Shown here: piece by piece, positions 20,671 to 30,652 of the stretch
Layout: each line of letters starts with the position of its first letter
How positions within the stretch are numbered: position 1 is the stretch's first letter
Source: Oscillospiraceae bacterium
GTDB lineage: Bacteria > Bacillota > Clostridia > Oscillospirales > Oscillospiraceae
Reading direction: 5' to 3'
Length of the DNA: 45,084 nt
Assembly (NCBI GenBank): GCA_017432615.1
Contig: JAFRIV010000036.1
Coordinates: 1 to 45,084 of the forward strand
Notes under the pieces: generated by a model
Told to the model about the DNA's origin: nothing
Database searches by the model: none
Seen by the model: the letters and a program-made list of their open reading frames with translations, nothing else
Translations under genes and position numbers: made by a program

Positions 20671-23600
20671 TACACTTCCTCCTCATCGTAATCATCATAG
20701 TAATCATTGCCGGCTTCCGTGCCGTATTCGTCATCGGGCACGTCCTCCACGGAGTACCCTTCCGCTTCCAGTTCCTCATCGCTTGTGATGAAGAGCTCAT
20801 CGTCCTGATAGGTCGGGATGTCGTCATCTTCATCGTCACGCAGCTCCACGACTTCCCCGTCTTCTCCGAGAAGCGTCACATCCAGGCACAGAGACTGCAG
20901 CTCTTTGACCAGCACCTTGAAGGCCTCCGGAATGCCGGGGCGCGGGATGTTCTGCCCTTTTACGATCGCCTCGTAGGTCTTGACACGGCCCGTCACATCG
21001 TCCGACTTCACCGTCAGGATCTCCTGCAGCGTGTAGGCGGCGCCGTAAGCTTCCAGGGCCCAGACTTCCATTTCGCCGAAGCGCTGCCCGCCGAACTGGG
21101 CTTTGCCGCCCAGAGGCTGCTGCGTTACCAGGCTGTAGGGGCCGGTGGACCGTGCGTGGATCTTATCATCCACCAGATGGTGGAGCTTCAGGAAGTACAC
21201 CCAGCCGACGGTGACGTCGTTGTCGAAGCGTTCGCCGGTGCGGCCGTCGTACATCTCGGATTTGCCGTCTTCCCGCAGTCCCGCCATCTGCAGCGTGGAG
21301 CGGATCGTGACTTCGTTTGCCCCGTTGAAGACCGGCGTGGCGACCTTCCAGCCCAGCGCCTGAGCCGCATAGCCAAGGTGCACTTCCAGCACCTGCCCGA
21401 TATTCATACGGGAAGGCACGCCCAGCGGGTTCAGCACAATGTCCAGCGGCGTGCCGTCCGGCAGGTACGGCATGTCCTCTCTCGGCAGGATCCTGGAGAC
21501 GACGCCCTTGTTGCCGTGGCGGCCGGCCATCTTGTCGCCGACGGAGATCTTGCGCTTCTGGGCGATGTAGACGCGCACCACCTGGTTGACGCCCGGGTTC
21601 ATCTCGTCCCCGTTGTCGCGGGTGAAGACTTTCACATCCACGATGATGCCGCTCTCGCCGTGGGGCACCTTCAAAGAGGTGTCGCGCACTTCGCGGGCTT
21701 TCTCGCCGAAGATCGCACGCAGCAGTCTTTCTTCCGCCGTCAGGTCGGTCTCGCCCTTCGGGGTGACTTTTCCGACCAGGATGTCTCCCGCCGTGACTTC
21801 GGCACCGATCATAATAATGCCGCGGTCATCCAGATACTTCAGGGCATCCTCGCCGACGCCCGGGATATCCCGCGTGATCTCTTCCGGCCCGAGCTTCGTG
21901 TCGCGGGCATCGCATTCATACTCCTCGATATGGATGGACGTGAACACGTCTTCCATGACCAGGCGCTCATTGAGGAGGATGGCGTCTTCGTAGTTGTAGC
22001 CCTCCCAGTTCATGTAGCCGACCAGGATGTTCTTGCCGAGGGACAGCTCGCCCTGCGAGGTGCTGGGCCCGTCGGCGATCACATCACCCTTTTCGACCCG
22101 GTCGCCGACCTTCACGATCGGCCGCTGGTTGATGCAGGTGCCCTGGTTGGAACGGCTGAATTTGATCAGCCGGTAGTTCTTGGTGTCGGCCTCGTCGTAG
22201 CGGATGGAGATGTTGTTGGCATCCACCTTCGTCACCACGCCGCTGCCTTCCGCCAGTACGCATACGCCGGAGTCGACCGCGCACTTGTGCTCGATGCCGG
22301 TGGCGACGATCGGTGCCTGGGTCGTCAGCAGAGGAACTGCCTGACGCTGCATGTTGGCGCCCATCAGGGCACGGTTTGCGTCGTCGTTTTCCAGGAAGGG
22401 GATCATGGCCGTGGCGATGGAGACCATCATCTTTGGGGAAACGTCGATATAGTCCACGTCTTCGCGGTTGGCGGCGATCGTGTCGTTCCGGTGCCGGCAG
22501 GTGATGCGCTTGTTCTTCAGCACGCCGTTTTCATCCACAGGCTCGGATGCCTGGGCGACTTTGAACTCGTCTTCCATGTCCGCCGTCATATAGACGATCT
22601 CGTCGGTGACGCGGCAGGTGGCTTTATCCACCTTGCGGAACGGTGCGATCAGAAAACCGTACTCGTTGGCCCGGGCAAAGGAAGCCAGGTAGGAGATCAG
22701 GCCGATGTTCGGACCTTCCGGCGTCTCGATCGGGCACAGGCGGCCGTAGTGGCTGTAGTGCACGTCTCGCACGTCGAAGGAGGCTCTCTCTCTCGAAAGG
22801 CCGCCGGGGCCGAGAGCGGAGATACGCCGCTTGTGCGTCAGCTCGGCCAGTGGGTTCGTCTGGTCCATGAACTGGGACAGCGGAGAGGAGCCGAAGAATT
22901 CTTTGATGGCCGCCGTGACCGGGCGGATGTTGATCAGGCTCTGGGGGGTGACGACGTCGAGATCCTGCAGCGTCATGCGCTCGCGGATCACGCGTTCCAT
23001 CCGGCTGAAGCCGATGCGGAACTGGTTCTGCAGCAGCTCGCCCACGCAGCGTACCCGGCGGTTGCCCAGGTGGTCAATGTCGTCGCGCTCTGCCAGGCCG
23101 TGCGCCAGGCAGTTGAGATAGTTGACCGAGCAGAAGATGTCGTCGGCCACGATGTGCTTCGGGATCAGCACGTCGATGTTTTCTTTAATGGCGCGCTTGA
23201 GCGCTTCCTCGTCACCGGCACACTGATCCACAAGGCCCTTCATCACGATCCCGTGGACCTTTTCTCGGATGCCGAGTTCCTTCTTGAGGTCTTCCCCGAT
23301 ATATTTGGCAATGTCCACCATGCCGTTGTTCATCACGCGGACCGTCTTCCCGTCCACCAGCACGTCCACACAGATCACGCCGGAATCGGAGATCGCCATC
23401 GCTTTTTCACGGCTGAGGATCTCGTCCGCCTCTGCCAGGATCTCCCCCGTGAAGGGGTCCACCACCGGGGCAGCCAGGCGGCACCCGGAAATACGGGGAT
23501 AAAGCGCCTGCTTCTTGTTGAACTTGAAGCGGCCGACGTTGGAGATCTCATAACGGCGGCGGTCATAGAAGAGGCCGTAGAGCAGGCTCTCGGCGGATTC

Positions 23601-24404
23601 CACCGTCGGAGGGTCGCCCGGGCGCAGCTTGCGGTAGATCTCAAGCAGGCAGTCTTCCCGCGTCTCCACCGTGTCCTTGTCGATGGTGGAGATCATCCGT
23701 TCATCTTCCCCGTAGATCTCCCGCAGGCGCTGATTCGTCACGGCGCCGACGGCCGTGTCGTCGATGCAGGAGAGCCAGGTGGAGGGCTCGTTGGGATCAT
23801 ACGCACCCATCGCCCGCAGGAACCAGGTGATCGGCAGCTTGCGGTTTTTGTCGATGCGCACATAAAAGGTATCCACGGCGTCCGTCTCATACTCCAGCCA
23901 GGCACCGTGATACGGGATGATCTGGGAAGTATAGAGGCTGGTCATGGATTTATCCAGCAGTTTGTCAAAGTATACGCCGGGGGAACGAACGATCTGGGAA
24001 ACGATGACGCGCTCCGCACCGTTGATCACAAAGGTGCCGCTCTCCGTCATCAGCGGGAAATCTCCCATGAAGATCTCCTGCTCTTTGATCTCATCCGTCT
24101 CCCGATTGCGAAGCCGTACCTTCACCTTCAGGGGAGCCGCATAGGTAGCATCCCGTGCCTTGCATTCCTCAACGTCGTACTTGGCATCCTTTGCAGACAT
24201 GGAATAATCAATAAAACTCAGTTCCAGATTCCCGGAATAGTCCCGAATGGTTTCCACATCCCGGAAAACATCGTGAAGGCCCTGATCCAGGAACCACTTG
24301 TAAGAGCTTTTCTGGATTTCCAGGAGATTCGGCATATCCATAATCTCCTCGGTTCTGGCAAAACTCTTTCGCAAAGTCTTGCCGTACAGAACATCTTTCG
24401 GCAT
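20670..24404 (-). CDS. rpoB: DNA-directed RNA polymerase subunit beta
   Basis: Protein of 1,244 aa from ATG 24404, chosen because AAGGAGAG lies just upstream and RpoB homologs begin at about this point. The frame is open 192 nt further upstream but that part is leader. The rifampicin region reads [20 protein letters not shown] then [12 protein letters not shown]. The segment [16 protein letters not shown] and the C-terminal [20 protein letters not shown] are diagnostic. The extreme C-terminus is very acidic. Pro stands where E. coli has Gln510 in the rifampicin cluster. Transcribed with rpoC from the consensus promoter at about 24.57-24.60 kb with a leader of about 155 nt. Confidence 0.99.
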
Positions 24405-24485
24405 TGACGTACTCTCCTTCAGGTAAAATATGATCTCTTTGCTCCGAACGCCCGTCCGCGTTGTTAAAAAACCGTGTTGCGGGTC

Positions 24486-24514
24486 TTGTATCGGATCCCC
24501 TCCTATGGTATACT
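24486..24514 (+). promoter_or_regulatory. Candidate promoter for the Gpi18-like gene
   Basis: TTGTAT (24486-24491), 17 nt, TATACT (24509-24514) with a TGG extension before the -10. It reads to the right inside the rpoB leader on the opposite strand. A weaker alternative is TTGAGA-17-CATAAA at 24532-24560. Confidence 0.55.
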
Positions 24515-24567
24515 GCAAATGGTGTGGGAATTTGAGATCTTTTCTGTCTTCGCGCATAAAGCAAGTT

Positions 24568-24596
24568 ATTTTAGCATTATCATGCCCTGAAGTCAA
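24568..24596 (-). promoter_or_regulatory. rpoBC promoter
   Basis: On the minus strand TTGACT (24591-24596), 17 nt, TAAAAT (24568-24573) with an extended TGC before the -10. The predicted leader to rpoB is about 155 nt. Confidence 0.88.
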
Positions 24597-24613
24597 GGGT
24601 TTTTTGTGTTTTA

Positions 24614-24637
24614 ACCGGGGGTGCCCCGGTGTTTTTT
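24614..24637 (+). terminator. Intrinsic terminator in the leader of the Gpi18-like gene (possible attenuator)
   Basis: The stem ACCGGGG/CCCCGGT with a three-base loop is followed by GTTTTTT. It faces right and ends 18 nt before the start codon of the membrane glycosyltransferase gene. It therefore cannot terminate any upstream plus-strand gene in the window and may act as an attenuator or as a block to antisense transcription. Confidence 0.7.
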
Positions 24638-24655
24638 GTTATTCGGAGTGTTTTT

Positions 24656-25921
24656 ATGGATAATCGCGTCGTATGCCTTCTCCTGGCGGAAGGCCTTTTC
24701 GCCCTGTTTCTTCTGTGGCGTGCCGGATTTCTGCCCGGCTTCAGGTCGGTGATCCGATGCTCGCTCCTGATCGGGCTCGCTCTTTTTATCCGCCTTTGCT
24801 ATTTTGACCGGGAAAACACGGATTATCAGTGGTTTTTAAAAGTCTGGGTCGATTTCTATCGCAGCAGCGGCGGTTTTGCCGCCCTGGACAGGTCCATCGG
24901 CAACTACAATATCCCGTATCTGTATTTTCTGGCGTTATTCTCCTATTCCGACATCCGTGATCTGTATCTGATCAAGCTTCTGAGCATTTTCTTTGACATT
25001 CTGCTTTCCTATGCCGGGCTGCTTCTGGTCAAAAAAAGCACCGGAAAGCGCATTCCCGCCCTTTGCTGTTTTTTCACGCTGCTTTATCTCCCTACGGTGC
25101 TGACAAACAGCTCTACCTGGGGCCAGTGCGACAGCATTTATGTTGCTCTTGCTCTCCTTGGCCTCGCCTTTGCCCTTCCGGAACCCGACGGTACCGGCGG
25201 AAAGCCTTTGCTCAGCGTCATCTTCATTGCAGCGGCATTCGGTTTTAAACTGCAGGCGGTGTTCCTGCTGCCTCTGTGGCTTCTTCTCTGGCTCTGGAGG
25301 AAATACCGCTGGATCTGTCTGTCGGCCTTTCCCCTCACGTATCTTCTGATGATCCTGCCGGCTGTAATCGCCGGAAGACCGCTGGCCGATGCCGTTTTGA
25401 TCTATATCAACCAGGCAGACAGCATCGGCACCGCCCTGAACTATAATGCGCCTTCTCTCACTGCGCTGCTGCAGCTCACCGGCAGCACGGAAGCTGTCTC
25501 CCGTTATCTGATCCTGGCGGCATTTGCAGCGATGGGAGCCGTCCTGATTGCCGGAATTGCTTTCCTTCCCCGAATGACTTCCCGTTCTTTCCTCTTCTTT
25601 GCCGCTCTGATGGTACTTGTTATCCCCTATTTTCTACCGCATATGCACGACCGATATTTTTATGCCGCTGACTGCCTGACCGTAATTCTGGCGTTTGTCT
25701 GTCTGCCAGCTTTGCCTGCCGCCGTTTTTACGCAGTTTGCCTCTTTTCTGTGTTATATCGCTTATTTCACGGGCTATTATCAGCGGGTCGGGAACACCGG
25801 GATATTCCTTACAAACGATAAAGGCGCAGTCGCCATTGCTCTCGCCATTCTATGGATCGCCGCCCTGTTACTCTGTTTTCAACGGGTGAACCGTCAGGAA
25901 AACGGGAAAAATTTCTCTTGA
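24656..25921 (+). CDS. Polytopic membrane glycosyltransferase, Gpi18-like mannosyltransferase family (COG5542-type)
   Basis: Protein of 421 aa with about ten hydrophobic segments. An early extracytoplasmic loop has the acidic RENTDYQWFLKVWVDFYRS, and a central NSSTWGQCDSIYVALALLGL motif follows, as seen in bacterial relatives of the GPI mannosyltransferase Gpi18. Members use a polyprenyl-phosphate sugar and add it outside the membrane. Substrate and acceptor are unknown here. I chose ATG 24656 (GGAG 7 nt upstream) over an in-frame GTG at 24629 that lies within the terminator hairpin. Single-gene unit, divergent from rpoB. Its TGA stop lies inside the promoter of the tRNA-Leu gene. Confidence 0.75.
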   Translation: MDNRVVCLLLAEGLFALFLLWRAGFLPGFRSVIRCSLLIGLALFIRLCYFDRENTDYQWFLKVWVDFYRSSGGFAALDRSIGNYNIPYLYFLALFSYSDIRDLYLIKLLSIFFDILLSYAGLLLVKKSTGKRIPALCCFFTLLYLPTVLTNSSTWGQCDSIYVALALLGLAFALPEPDGTGGKPLLSVIFIAAAFGFKLQAVFLLPLWLLLWLWRKYRWICLSAFPLTYLLMILPAVIAGRPLADAVLIYINQADSIGTALNYNAPSLTALLQLTGSTEAVSRYLILAAFAAMGAVLIAGIAFLPRMTSRSFLFFAALMVLVIPYFLPHMHDRYFYAADCLTVILAFVCLPALPAAVFTQFASFLCYIAYFTGYYQRVGNTGIFLTNDKGAVAIALAILWIAALLLCFQRVNRQENGKNFS

Positions 25922-25945
25922 CAAATATCTTTTATCTGCTATAAT
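25918..25945 (+). promoter_or_regulatory. tRNA-Leu promoter (full consensus)
   Basis: TTGACA (25918-25923), 16 nt, TATAAT (25940-25945). The -35 box overlaps the TGA stop codon of the upstream membrane glycosyltransferase gene. Confidence 0.93.
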
Positions 25946-25958
25946 ACGTCATGCGCTT

Positions 25959-26040
25959 GCGAGAGTGCTGGAACTGGTAGACAGGCACGTTTGAGGGGCG
26001 TGTGCTACATGGCGTGGGAGTTCAAGTCTCCTCTCTCGCA
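25959..26040 (+). tRNA. tRNA-Leu (anticodon GAG)
   Basis: The 82-nt cloverleaf has acceptor arms GCGAGAG/CTCTCGC, discriminator A at 26040, and a D-arm with GGTAGAC. The anticodon loop TTGAGGG holds GAG at 25993-25995. It has a long class-II variable arm and the T-arm GGGAG-TTCAAGT-CTCCT. The long variable arm and anticodon agree on leucine. The 3' CCA is not encoded (CTG follows the discriminator) and must be added by CCA transferase. It reads codons CUC and CUU. Confidence 0.96.
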
Positions 26041-26044
26041 CTGA

Positions 26045-26081
26045 AAAACCGGATCTGCAGTGTTTGCAGATCCGGTTTTTT
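26045..26081. terminator. Bidirectional intrinsic terminator (tRNA-Leu and GH13 operon)
   Basis: The stem AAAACCGGATCTGCA/TGCAGATCCGGTTTT is followed by TTTTTT on the plus strand and by a T-run on the minus strand as well. It serves the tRNA gene and can also stop leftward transcription from the glycosidase operon. Confidence 0.92.
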
Positions 26082-26118
26082 ATTGTTATTCCTCGTTTTT
26101 CGCAGGGAAAGAGATCAC

Positions 26119-26147
26119 CGGCAGCAGGACCTTTTATCCTGCTGCCG
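26119..26147 (-). terminator. Hairpin after the GH13 gene
   Basis: An 11-bp perfect stem CGGCAGCAGGA/TCCTGCTGCCG begins 6 nt after the glycosidase stop codon. It has no good U-run, so it may protect the 3' end or assist the terminator just beyond it. Confidence 0.5.
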
Positions 26148-26153
26148 ATGATT

Positions 26154-27458
26154 TCATAGCAGCCGTTTTTTTCCGTTATCAATCAGAATGATCGGACGGC
26201 CGACTGTGGAAAGCAATCCGTTCTGTACGGAAACGGGTTCCCCGGTTATGCAGTTTTCATACGTACCGTCAGGAAGATCAACGGAAACTGTCCCGGATCT
26301 TCCTTTCAGGCTGAATACGCCGATCTTTCTGCATTTTCCGTCTGAGCGGGTAAGAACGGCAATATCGGAAGCATCATCCGCCGCCGCGGCAAAATAGTCA
26401 TGACAGGAGAGCTGCGTCTTTTTGATCTGCCCCAGCTTTCTAAGGAACGGGCTGATATCCGCTTCTTCCCGACGCTCAAACACATCCTTTTCAAAAAGGC
26501 TCGGTACATGGGCACATTGATATTCCTGTCCGGCGTAGAGCAAGGTGGACCCTTTCAGGAAAAAGAGCATGGCAGTAAAATTCAAAAGAGAAGTTTTGTC
26601 CGGCACCAGCGAAGCGATCCGCGGCTGATCATGATTTTCCAGGCAGCGCATTTTAATGTAATTGTCAGGATAGATTGCCTCCTGCAGATTCATTGCGTCA
26701 AGCCAGGAGGAAAGCGGAGCCTTTCCTCTCAGATATCGGTCAAAGATCTCCCGAATATCATATTCATATTCCATATCAAAAGCGGAAAAGAGCTCACAGT
26801 CGGAAGCCGCAAAATGACCGCAGATACGATTATAAACATTGAAACTGCCATGTACCGATTCTGCCAGCCAGATACATCCCGGCCGAACTTTTTCCACCGC
26901 TTCCCTGGCTTTCTGCCAGAACTGTACCGGGATCAGAGAGGCAACATCACAGCGGAAACCGTCAACGATCTCTGCCCAACGGCACAGGGATTCGATCTGA
27001 TAGTCCCACAGGTCATGATTGTGATAATCCAGATCGATGACATCCGTCCAGTCAGCCGTCTTGTTGCCGAAAGAACCGTCCGGTCTGCGATAGTAAAACT
27101 CAGGATGTTCCGAAACCAGTGTTGCATCCGGTGCCGTATGATTATAGACCACGTCAATCATGCACTTCATGCCGCGCGCATGAATGGCATCCACCAACGT
27201 GCAAAAATCATTCATCGTACCGTAGGCAGGATTCACCGTGCGATAATCTTTATTCGCATAAGGGCAGCCTAAACTGCCCTTTTTATTTTTCTCCCCGATC
27301 GGATGGATCGGCATGAGCCAGATGATATCCGCTCCAAGGGTTTTAATGCGATCCAGATCCGGAATAACCGAGAGGAAAGTTCCTTCTGCCGTGTGATTAC
27401 GCACATAGATGCTGTAAATCACCGCATTTCGGAGAGAAACATCGGTATTTTTTGCCAT
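26154..27458 (-). CDS. Intracellular GH13 alpha-amylase family glycosidase
   Basis: Protein of 434 aa without a signal peptide, so probably cytoplasmic. The four GH13 regions are present: DVVYNHT (102-108), GFRCDVASL with nucleophile D171, LAES with acid/base E200, and LENHDQPR with D277. The catalytic triad is complete. The C-terminal 70 residues form a small beta domain. Such enzymes cleave or rearrange alpha-glucans or oligosaccharides; the exact specificity cannot be read. It begins 9 nt after the SPFH gene stop with AAAGGA overlapping that stop, so it is the third gene of the nfeD-SPFH operon, an unexpected partner for membrane-scaffold genes. Confidence 0.9.
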   Translation of the reverse strand: MAKNTDVSLRNAVIYSIYVRNHTAEGTFLSVIPDLDRIKTLGADIIWLMPIHPIGEKNKKGSLGCPYANKDYRTVNPAYGTMNDFCTLVDAIHARGMKCMIDVVYNHTAPDATLVSEHPEFYYRRPDGSFGNKTADWTDVIDLDYHNHDLWDYQIESLCRWAEIVDGFRCDVASLIPVQFWQKAREAVEKVRPGCIWLAESVHGSFNVYNRICGHFAASDCELFSAFDMEYEYDIREIFDRYLRGKAPLSSWLDAMNLQEAIYPDNYIKMRCLENHDQPRIASLVPDKTSLLNFTAMLFFLKGSTLLYAGQEYQCAHVPSLFEKDVFERREEADISPFLRKLGQIKKTQLSCHDYFAAAADDASDIAVLTRSDGKCRKIGVFSLKGRSGTVSVDLPDGTYENCITGEPVSVQNGLLSTVGRPIILIDNGKKRLL

Positions 27459-27467
27459 AGACGGGTC

Positions 27468-28352
27468 TTATCCTTTGGAGACGCTTTGAATTATCCCTTC
27501 GGCAAGGCCTGCAAGGCCCTGGATCTCACTGGGAATAATGATCTTCGTTGCGTTCCCGTTGGCAGCAGCCGCAAAGGCTTCCAGAGATTTTATTTTCAGC
27601 ACAGCATCCGTCGGGGCGGACTCATTGATCAGCTTGATGCCTTCCGCCGTTGCACGCTGGACAGTGAGGAGAGCTTCAGCTTCGCCCTGCGCTTCCAGGA
27701 TCTGCTGCTGCTTCTTTGCGTCGGCACGTAAAATTGCCGCTTCTTTCTCGCCTTCTGCTTCAAGAATGGCGGACTGCTTTTCTCCTTCTGCGCGAAGGAT
27801 CGCTTCACGGCGTTCACGCTCAGCCTTCATCTGCTTTTCCATCGCATTACGGATGGCTTCCGGCGGAAGAATGTTCTTCAGTTCCACACGGTTGACCTTG
27901 ATACCCCAGGGATCCGTTGCCTCATCCAGGATCGCACGCATCTTTGTATTGATAACATCACGGCTGGTCAGGCATTCATCCAGTTCCAGTTCACCGATGA
28001 TATTACGCAGCGTAGTGGCCGAGAGATTTTCAATGGCGATCATCGGCTGCTCGATCCCATAGGTATAGAGTTTCGGGTCAGTCACCTGGAAATAAACCAC
28101 CGTGTCGATCTGCATGGTGACGTTATCTTTGGTTATGACCGGCTGGGGCGGAAAGTCCGCTACCTGCTCCTTCAGCGATACGACCTTGGCAACTCTCTCA
28201 ATAAACGGAATCAGGAAATGGATCCCGACGCCCCAGGTGGTCTTATACGCGCCGAGGCGCTCAATTACATAAGCTCTGGCCTGCTGAACGATACGGATAC
28301 GGCTGACAAGGATCACGAGCACAACAAGAATAATAATAAGCAATACGGGCAT
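27468..28352 (-). CDS. SPFH domain (stomatin/prohibitin-like) membrane protein
   Basis: Protein of 294 aa with one N-terminal membrane segment (VLLIIILVVLVILV), an SPFH/Band 7 domain from about residue 20 (ERLGAYKTTWGVGIHFLIPFIERV) to 190, and a long Ala/Glu-rich coiled coil (about 185-240). It resembles QmcA and the stomatin branch. Family members form large ring or raft-like assemblies in the membrane that hold or regulate other proteins. It follows the NfeD gene by 5 nt with GGAGGAG overlapping its end. NfeD-stomatin pairs are a known conserved unit, which supports both calls. Confidence 0.94.
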   Translation of the reverse strand: MPVLLIIILVVLVILVSRIRIVQQARAYVIERLGAYKTTWGVGIHFLIPFIERVAKVVSLKEQVADFPPQPVITKDNVTMQIDTVVYFQVTDPKLYTYGIEQPMIAIENLSATTLRNIIGELELDECLTSRDVINTKMRAILDEATDPWGIKVNRVELKNILPPEAIRNAMEKQMKAERERREAILRAEGEKQSAILEAEGEKEAAILRADAKKQQQILEAQGEAEALLTVQRATAEGIKLINESAPTDAVLKIKSLEAFAAAANGNATKIIIPSEIQGLAGLAEGIIQSVSKG

Positions 28353-28357
28353 AATGA

Positions 28358-28816
28358 TTACTCCTCCTTTGAAATTGGGGTAACAATGGCTTTTACCCCT
28401 TCAATTTTTTCTACCACGGCAATCGTGCCGGACGGAATCACGAGACTGTCGTCCGTGCAACGGGCCGTCCACAATTTTCCGTCCACAGAAATTGCACCGG
28501 TTTCGTGAAGGTTGTCGATCTCCTCCCGAACGACACATTCTTTGCCGATAATCCTGTCTGCATTGGTAGCCTGAACCTTCGCATTGACATATTTGCTGGC
28601 CAAAGGCCGCGTCGCAAGAAGCGCAGCCAGGGAAACCACAACGAAAGCCAGGATCTGCGCCCAGACAGGAGCGTGAAGTGAGGCACATACCATGGCCACC
28701 AGTGCGCCGAGCGCAAACCAGATCGATACAAGCCCCGGCACGACTGCCTCCACTACCAGCGTTATCAGCATGATGATCAGCCAGAAACCGGTAAAACCAA
28801 AATGAAACGGGATCAC
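28358..28816 (-). CDS. NfeD family membrane protein
   Basis: Protein of 152 aa from GTG 28816, chosen because GGAGGTGAT lies 4 nt upstream and the promoter -10 lies beyond it. An upstream ATG at 28855 would fall within the promoter. Three membrane segments occupy residues 5-75. The C-terminal beta-barrel (OB-fold) domain includes GKECVVREEIDNL and GAISVDGKLWTARC. NfeD short forms partner with SPFH proteins; the gene order here matches. This form lacks the ClpP-like protease domain of long NfeD proteins. Confidence 0.92.
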   Translation of the reverse strand: MIPFHFGFTGFWLIIMLITLVVEAVVPGLVSIWFALGALVAMVCASLHAPVWAQILAFVVVSLAALLATRPLASKYVNAKVQATNADRIIGKECVVREEIDNLHETGAISVDGKLWTARCTDDSLVIPSGTIAVVEKIEGVKAIVTPISKEE

Positions 28817-28846
28817 TACAATCACCTCCGATCTTTTCTGTCTCTC

Positions 28847-28875
28847 ATCATACAACCGGACCGAGGCAAAAGCAA
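28847..28875 (-). promoter_or_regulatory. Promoter of the nfeD-SPFH-GH13 operon
   Basis: On the minus strand TTGCTT (28870-28875), 17 nt, TATGAT (28847-28852), about 30 nt before the NfeD GTG start. Confidence 0.7.
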
Positions 28876-28908
28876 GAACGGAAAAATGAACAACCTGTTA
28901 AAAAGAAA

Positions 28909-30477
28909 TCAACTGAGCGTACGGATGGCTGCCTTTTCCACGTCAAAGGCTTTTTTATATCGGGCCAGGAAGGCATCGAACCCGGCGATCTCGATCTCAT
29001 CTGCCATCAGGGTAGAAGAGGAAGCGTCAGCAAAGACTTCATCCAGATAGTCTTCCAACGTCTGGCCATTCTTCTTCCAGAGCATATAGGCACAAAGCAA
29101 CGCCATCCCGTAAGGTCCGCCCTCTCCTGCAGTTTCCATCAGAGACACCGGTGCACCGACAGCAGCCGACAGCAGCCGCTGCCCGACACCGGGTGTTTTA
29201 AAGAAGCCGCCATGGCCGTAAAGCCTGTCTATGGGAATATTCTCCTCTGCTGTGAGGATGTCCATCCCGATCTTCAGGGTAGCGAGAGCGGAGAGCAGGT
29301 GCGTACGCATAAAGTTGGCAAGTGTAAAGCTGCTGTCGGGCAGGCGGGCAAATACCGGACGGCCTTCATCGACCCCGGTGACCCCTTCGCCGGAAAAGTA
29401 GTTGTAGCTGAGCAGGCCGCCACAGTCCGGGTCACCCTCGAGAGCTTTGAGAAACAGCTTTGTGAAGAGCGTGCCTTTCTCAACATCTGCCCCGATCAGA
29501 TCGGCAAATTCCGAGAAGAGGCTGACCCACGCATTGATGTCGGACGTGCAGTTGGTACAATGCACCATAGCGACCGGCAGCCCGGTAGGCGTGGTGACCA
29601 TACAGATCTCTTTATGGACCCCCAGTTCATGGTCGGCCACAAGCATGGCAAAGTCTGACGTGCCGGCAGAAACATTGCCCGTGCGGGCACGAACGGAATT
29701 CGTTGCCACCATGCCGGTCCCCGCATCCCCTTCACAGGGGGCAAACGGAATCCCGGGACGAAGGTCCCCTTCCGGATCAAGGAAGAGTGCGCCTTCCGCC
29801 GTCAGGTTCCCGGCAGGCGTACCGGCAGGGACCGGTTCGGGCAAAATGTCTCTCAGCTTCCACGGCATCCCTTTTGCCGCAGCCAGCGCATCAAACTTCT
29901 GCATCATTACGCTGTTGTAATCCTGCGCGGCGCTGTCGATGGGAAACATGCCGGAAGCTTCTCCGAGGCCCATTTTTTTCTCTCCCGTCAGGCGGGTATG
30001 AATATATCCGGCCAGCGTTGTAAGGAAGGCGATCTGTTTGGTGTGTTCCTCCCCGTTGAGAATTGCCTGCCAAAGGTGAGCAATACTCCATCGCTGAGGA
30101 ATGTTGAAGCCGAACAGTGCCGTAAGCTCTTCCGCAGCCTGGCCGGTGATGGTGTTGCGCCAGGTGCGAAATTCGGCAAGCTGCTGCCCGCTGCTGTCAA
30201 ACGGAAGATACCCGTGCATCATGGCAGAAACCCCGATCGCACCGAAAGCAGTCGGTACCGTGCCGAATTTTTCCTTTACATCGCGCTTCAGATCCGCATA
30301 GCAGGCCTGGAGCCCCGTGTGAATATCCGTCATGGAATACGTCCAGATCCCGTCGATAAGACGGTTTTCCCACTCATAGCTTCCGGAGGCAACCGGCAGA
30401 TGATGCTCATCGAGCATCATGGCTTTGATACGCGTAGACCCGAACTCAATGCCAAGAACTGTTTTTTCAAAGACCAT
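28909..30477 (-). CDS. FGGY-family carbohydrate kinase
   Basis: Protein of 522 aa. The N-terminal phosphate-binding segment is [14 protein letters not shown], where Glu takes the place of the usual Asp. It also has [32 protein letters not shown], a [14 protein letters not shown] segment and the C-terminal [19 protein letters not shown] with the adenosine-binding Gly run. FGGY kinases phosphorylate sugars or polyols such as ribulose, xylulose or glycerol. This variant is long and could be an L-ribulokinase-type or xylulokinase-type enzyme. No sugar isomerase or transporter lies beside it to decide. Single-gene unit with its own promoter. Confidence 0.85.
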   Translation of the reverse strand: MVFEKTVLGIEFGSTRIKAMMLDEHHLPVASGSYEWENRLIDGIWTYSMTDIHTGLQACYADLKRDVKEKFGTVPTAFGAIGVSAMMHGYLPFDSSGQQLAEFRTWRNTITGQAAEELTALFGFNIPQRWSIAHLWQAILNGEEHTKQIAFLTTLAGYIHTRLTGEKKMGLGEASGMFPIDSAAQDYNSVMMQKFDALAAAKGMPWKLRDILPEPVPAGTPAGNLTAEGALFLDPEGDLRPGIPFAPCEGDAGTGMVATNSVRARTGNVSAGTSDFAMLVADHELGVHKEICMVTTPTGLPVAMVHCTNCTSDINAWVSLFSEFADLIGADVEKGTLFTKLFLKALEGDPDCGGLLSYNYFSGEGVTGVDEGRPVFARLPDSSFTLANFMRTHLLSALATLKIGMDILTAEENIPIDRLYGHGGFFKTPGVGQRLLSAAVGAPVSLMETAGEGGPYGMALLCAYMLWKKNGQTLEDYLDEVFADASSSTLMADEIEIAGFDAFLARYKKAFDVEKAAIRTLS

Positions 30478-30525
30478 TTTTCTATCCCCATTTCTTTCTA
30501 AAAGATGATGATTCTGCCTGAAATG

Positions 30526-30554
30526 ATTGTACTACAGAAACCTATGGAGTTCAA
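30526..30554 (-). promoter_or_regulatory. Promoter of the FGGY kinase gene
   Basis: On the minus strand TTGAAC (30549-30554), 17 nt, TACAAT (30526-30531), about 50 nt before the start codon. Confidence 0.75.
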
Positions 30555-30652
30555 CAAAAACAAAACAGAATGCGAAAATCTTTCTTTCTTGCCTTCCCCG
30601 AAAAAATATGATATCGTAAGAAAAAGACATTTTCAGAGAGAGAATACGGAAC

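Noticed and set aside
25949-26182. 77-codon minus frame across the tRNA-Leu
   Set aside because: It is a translation of the antisense of the tRNA gene and terminator, a common false annotation.
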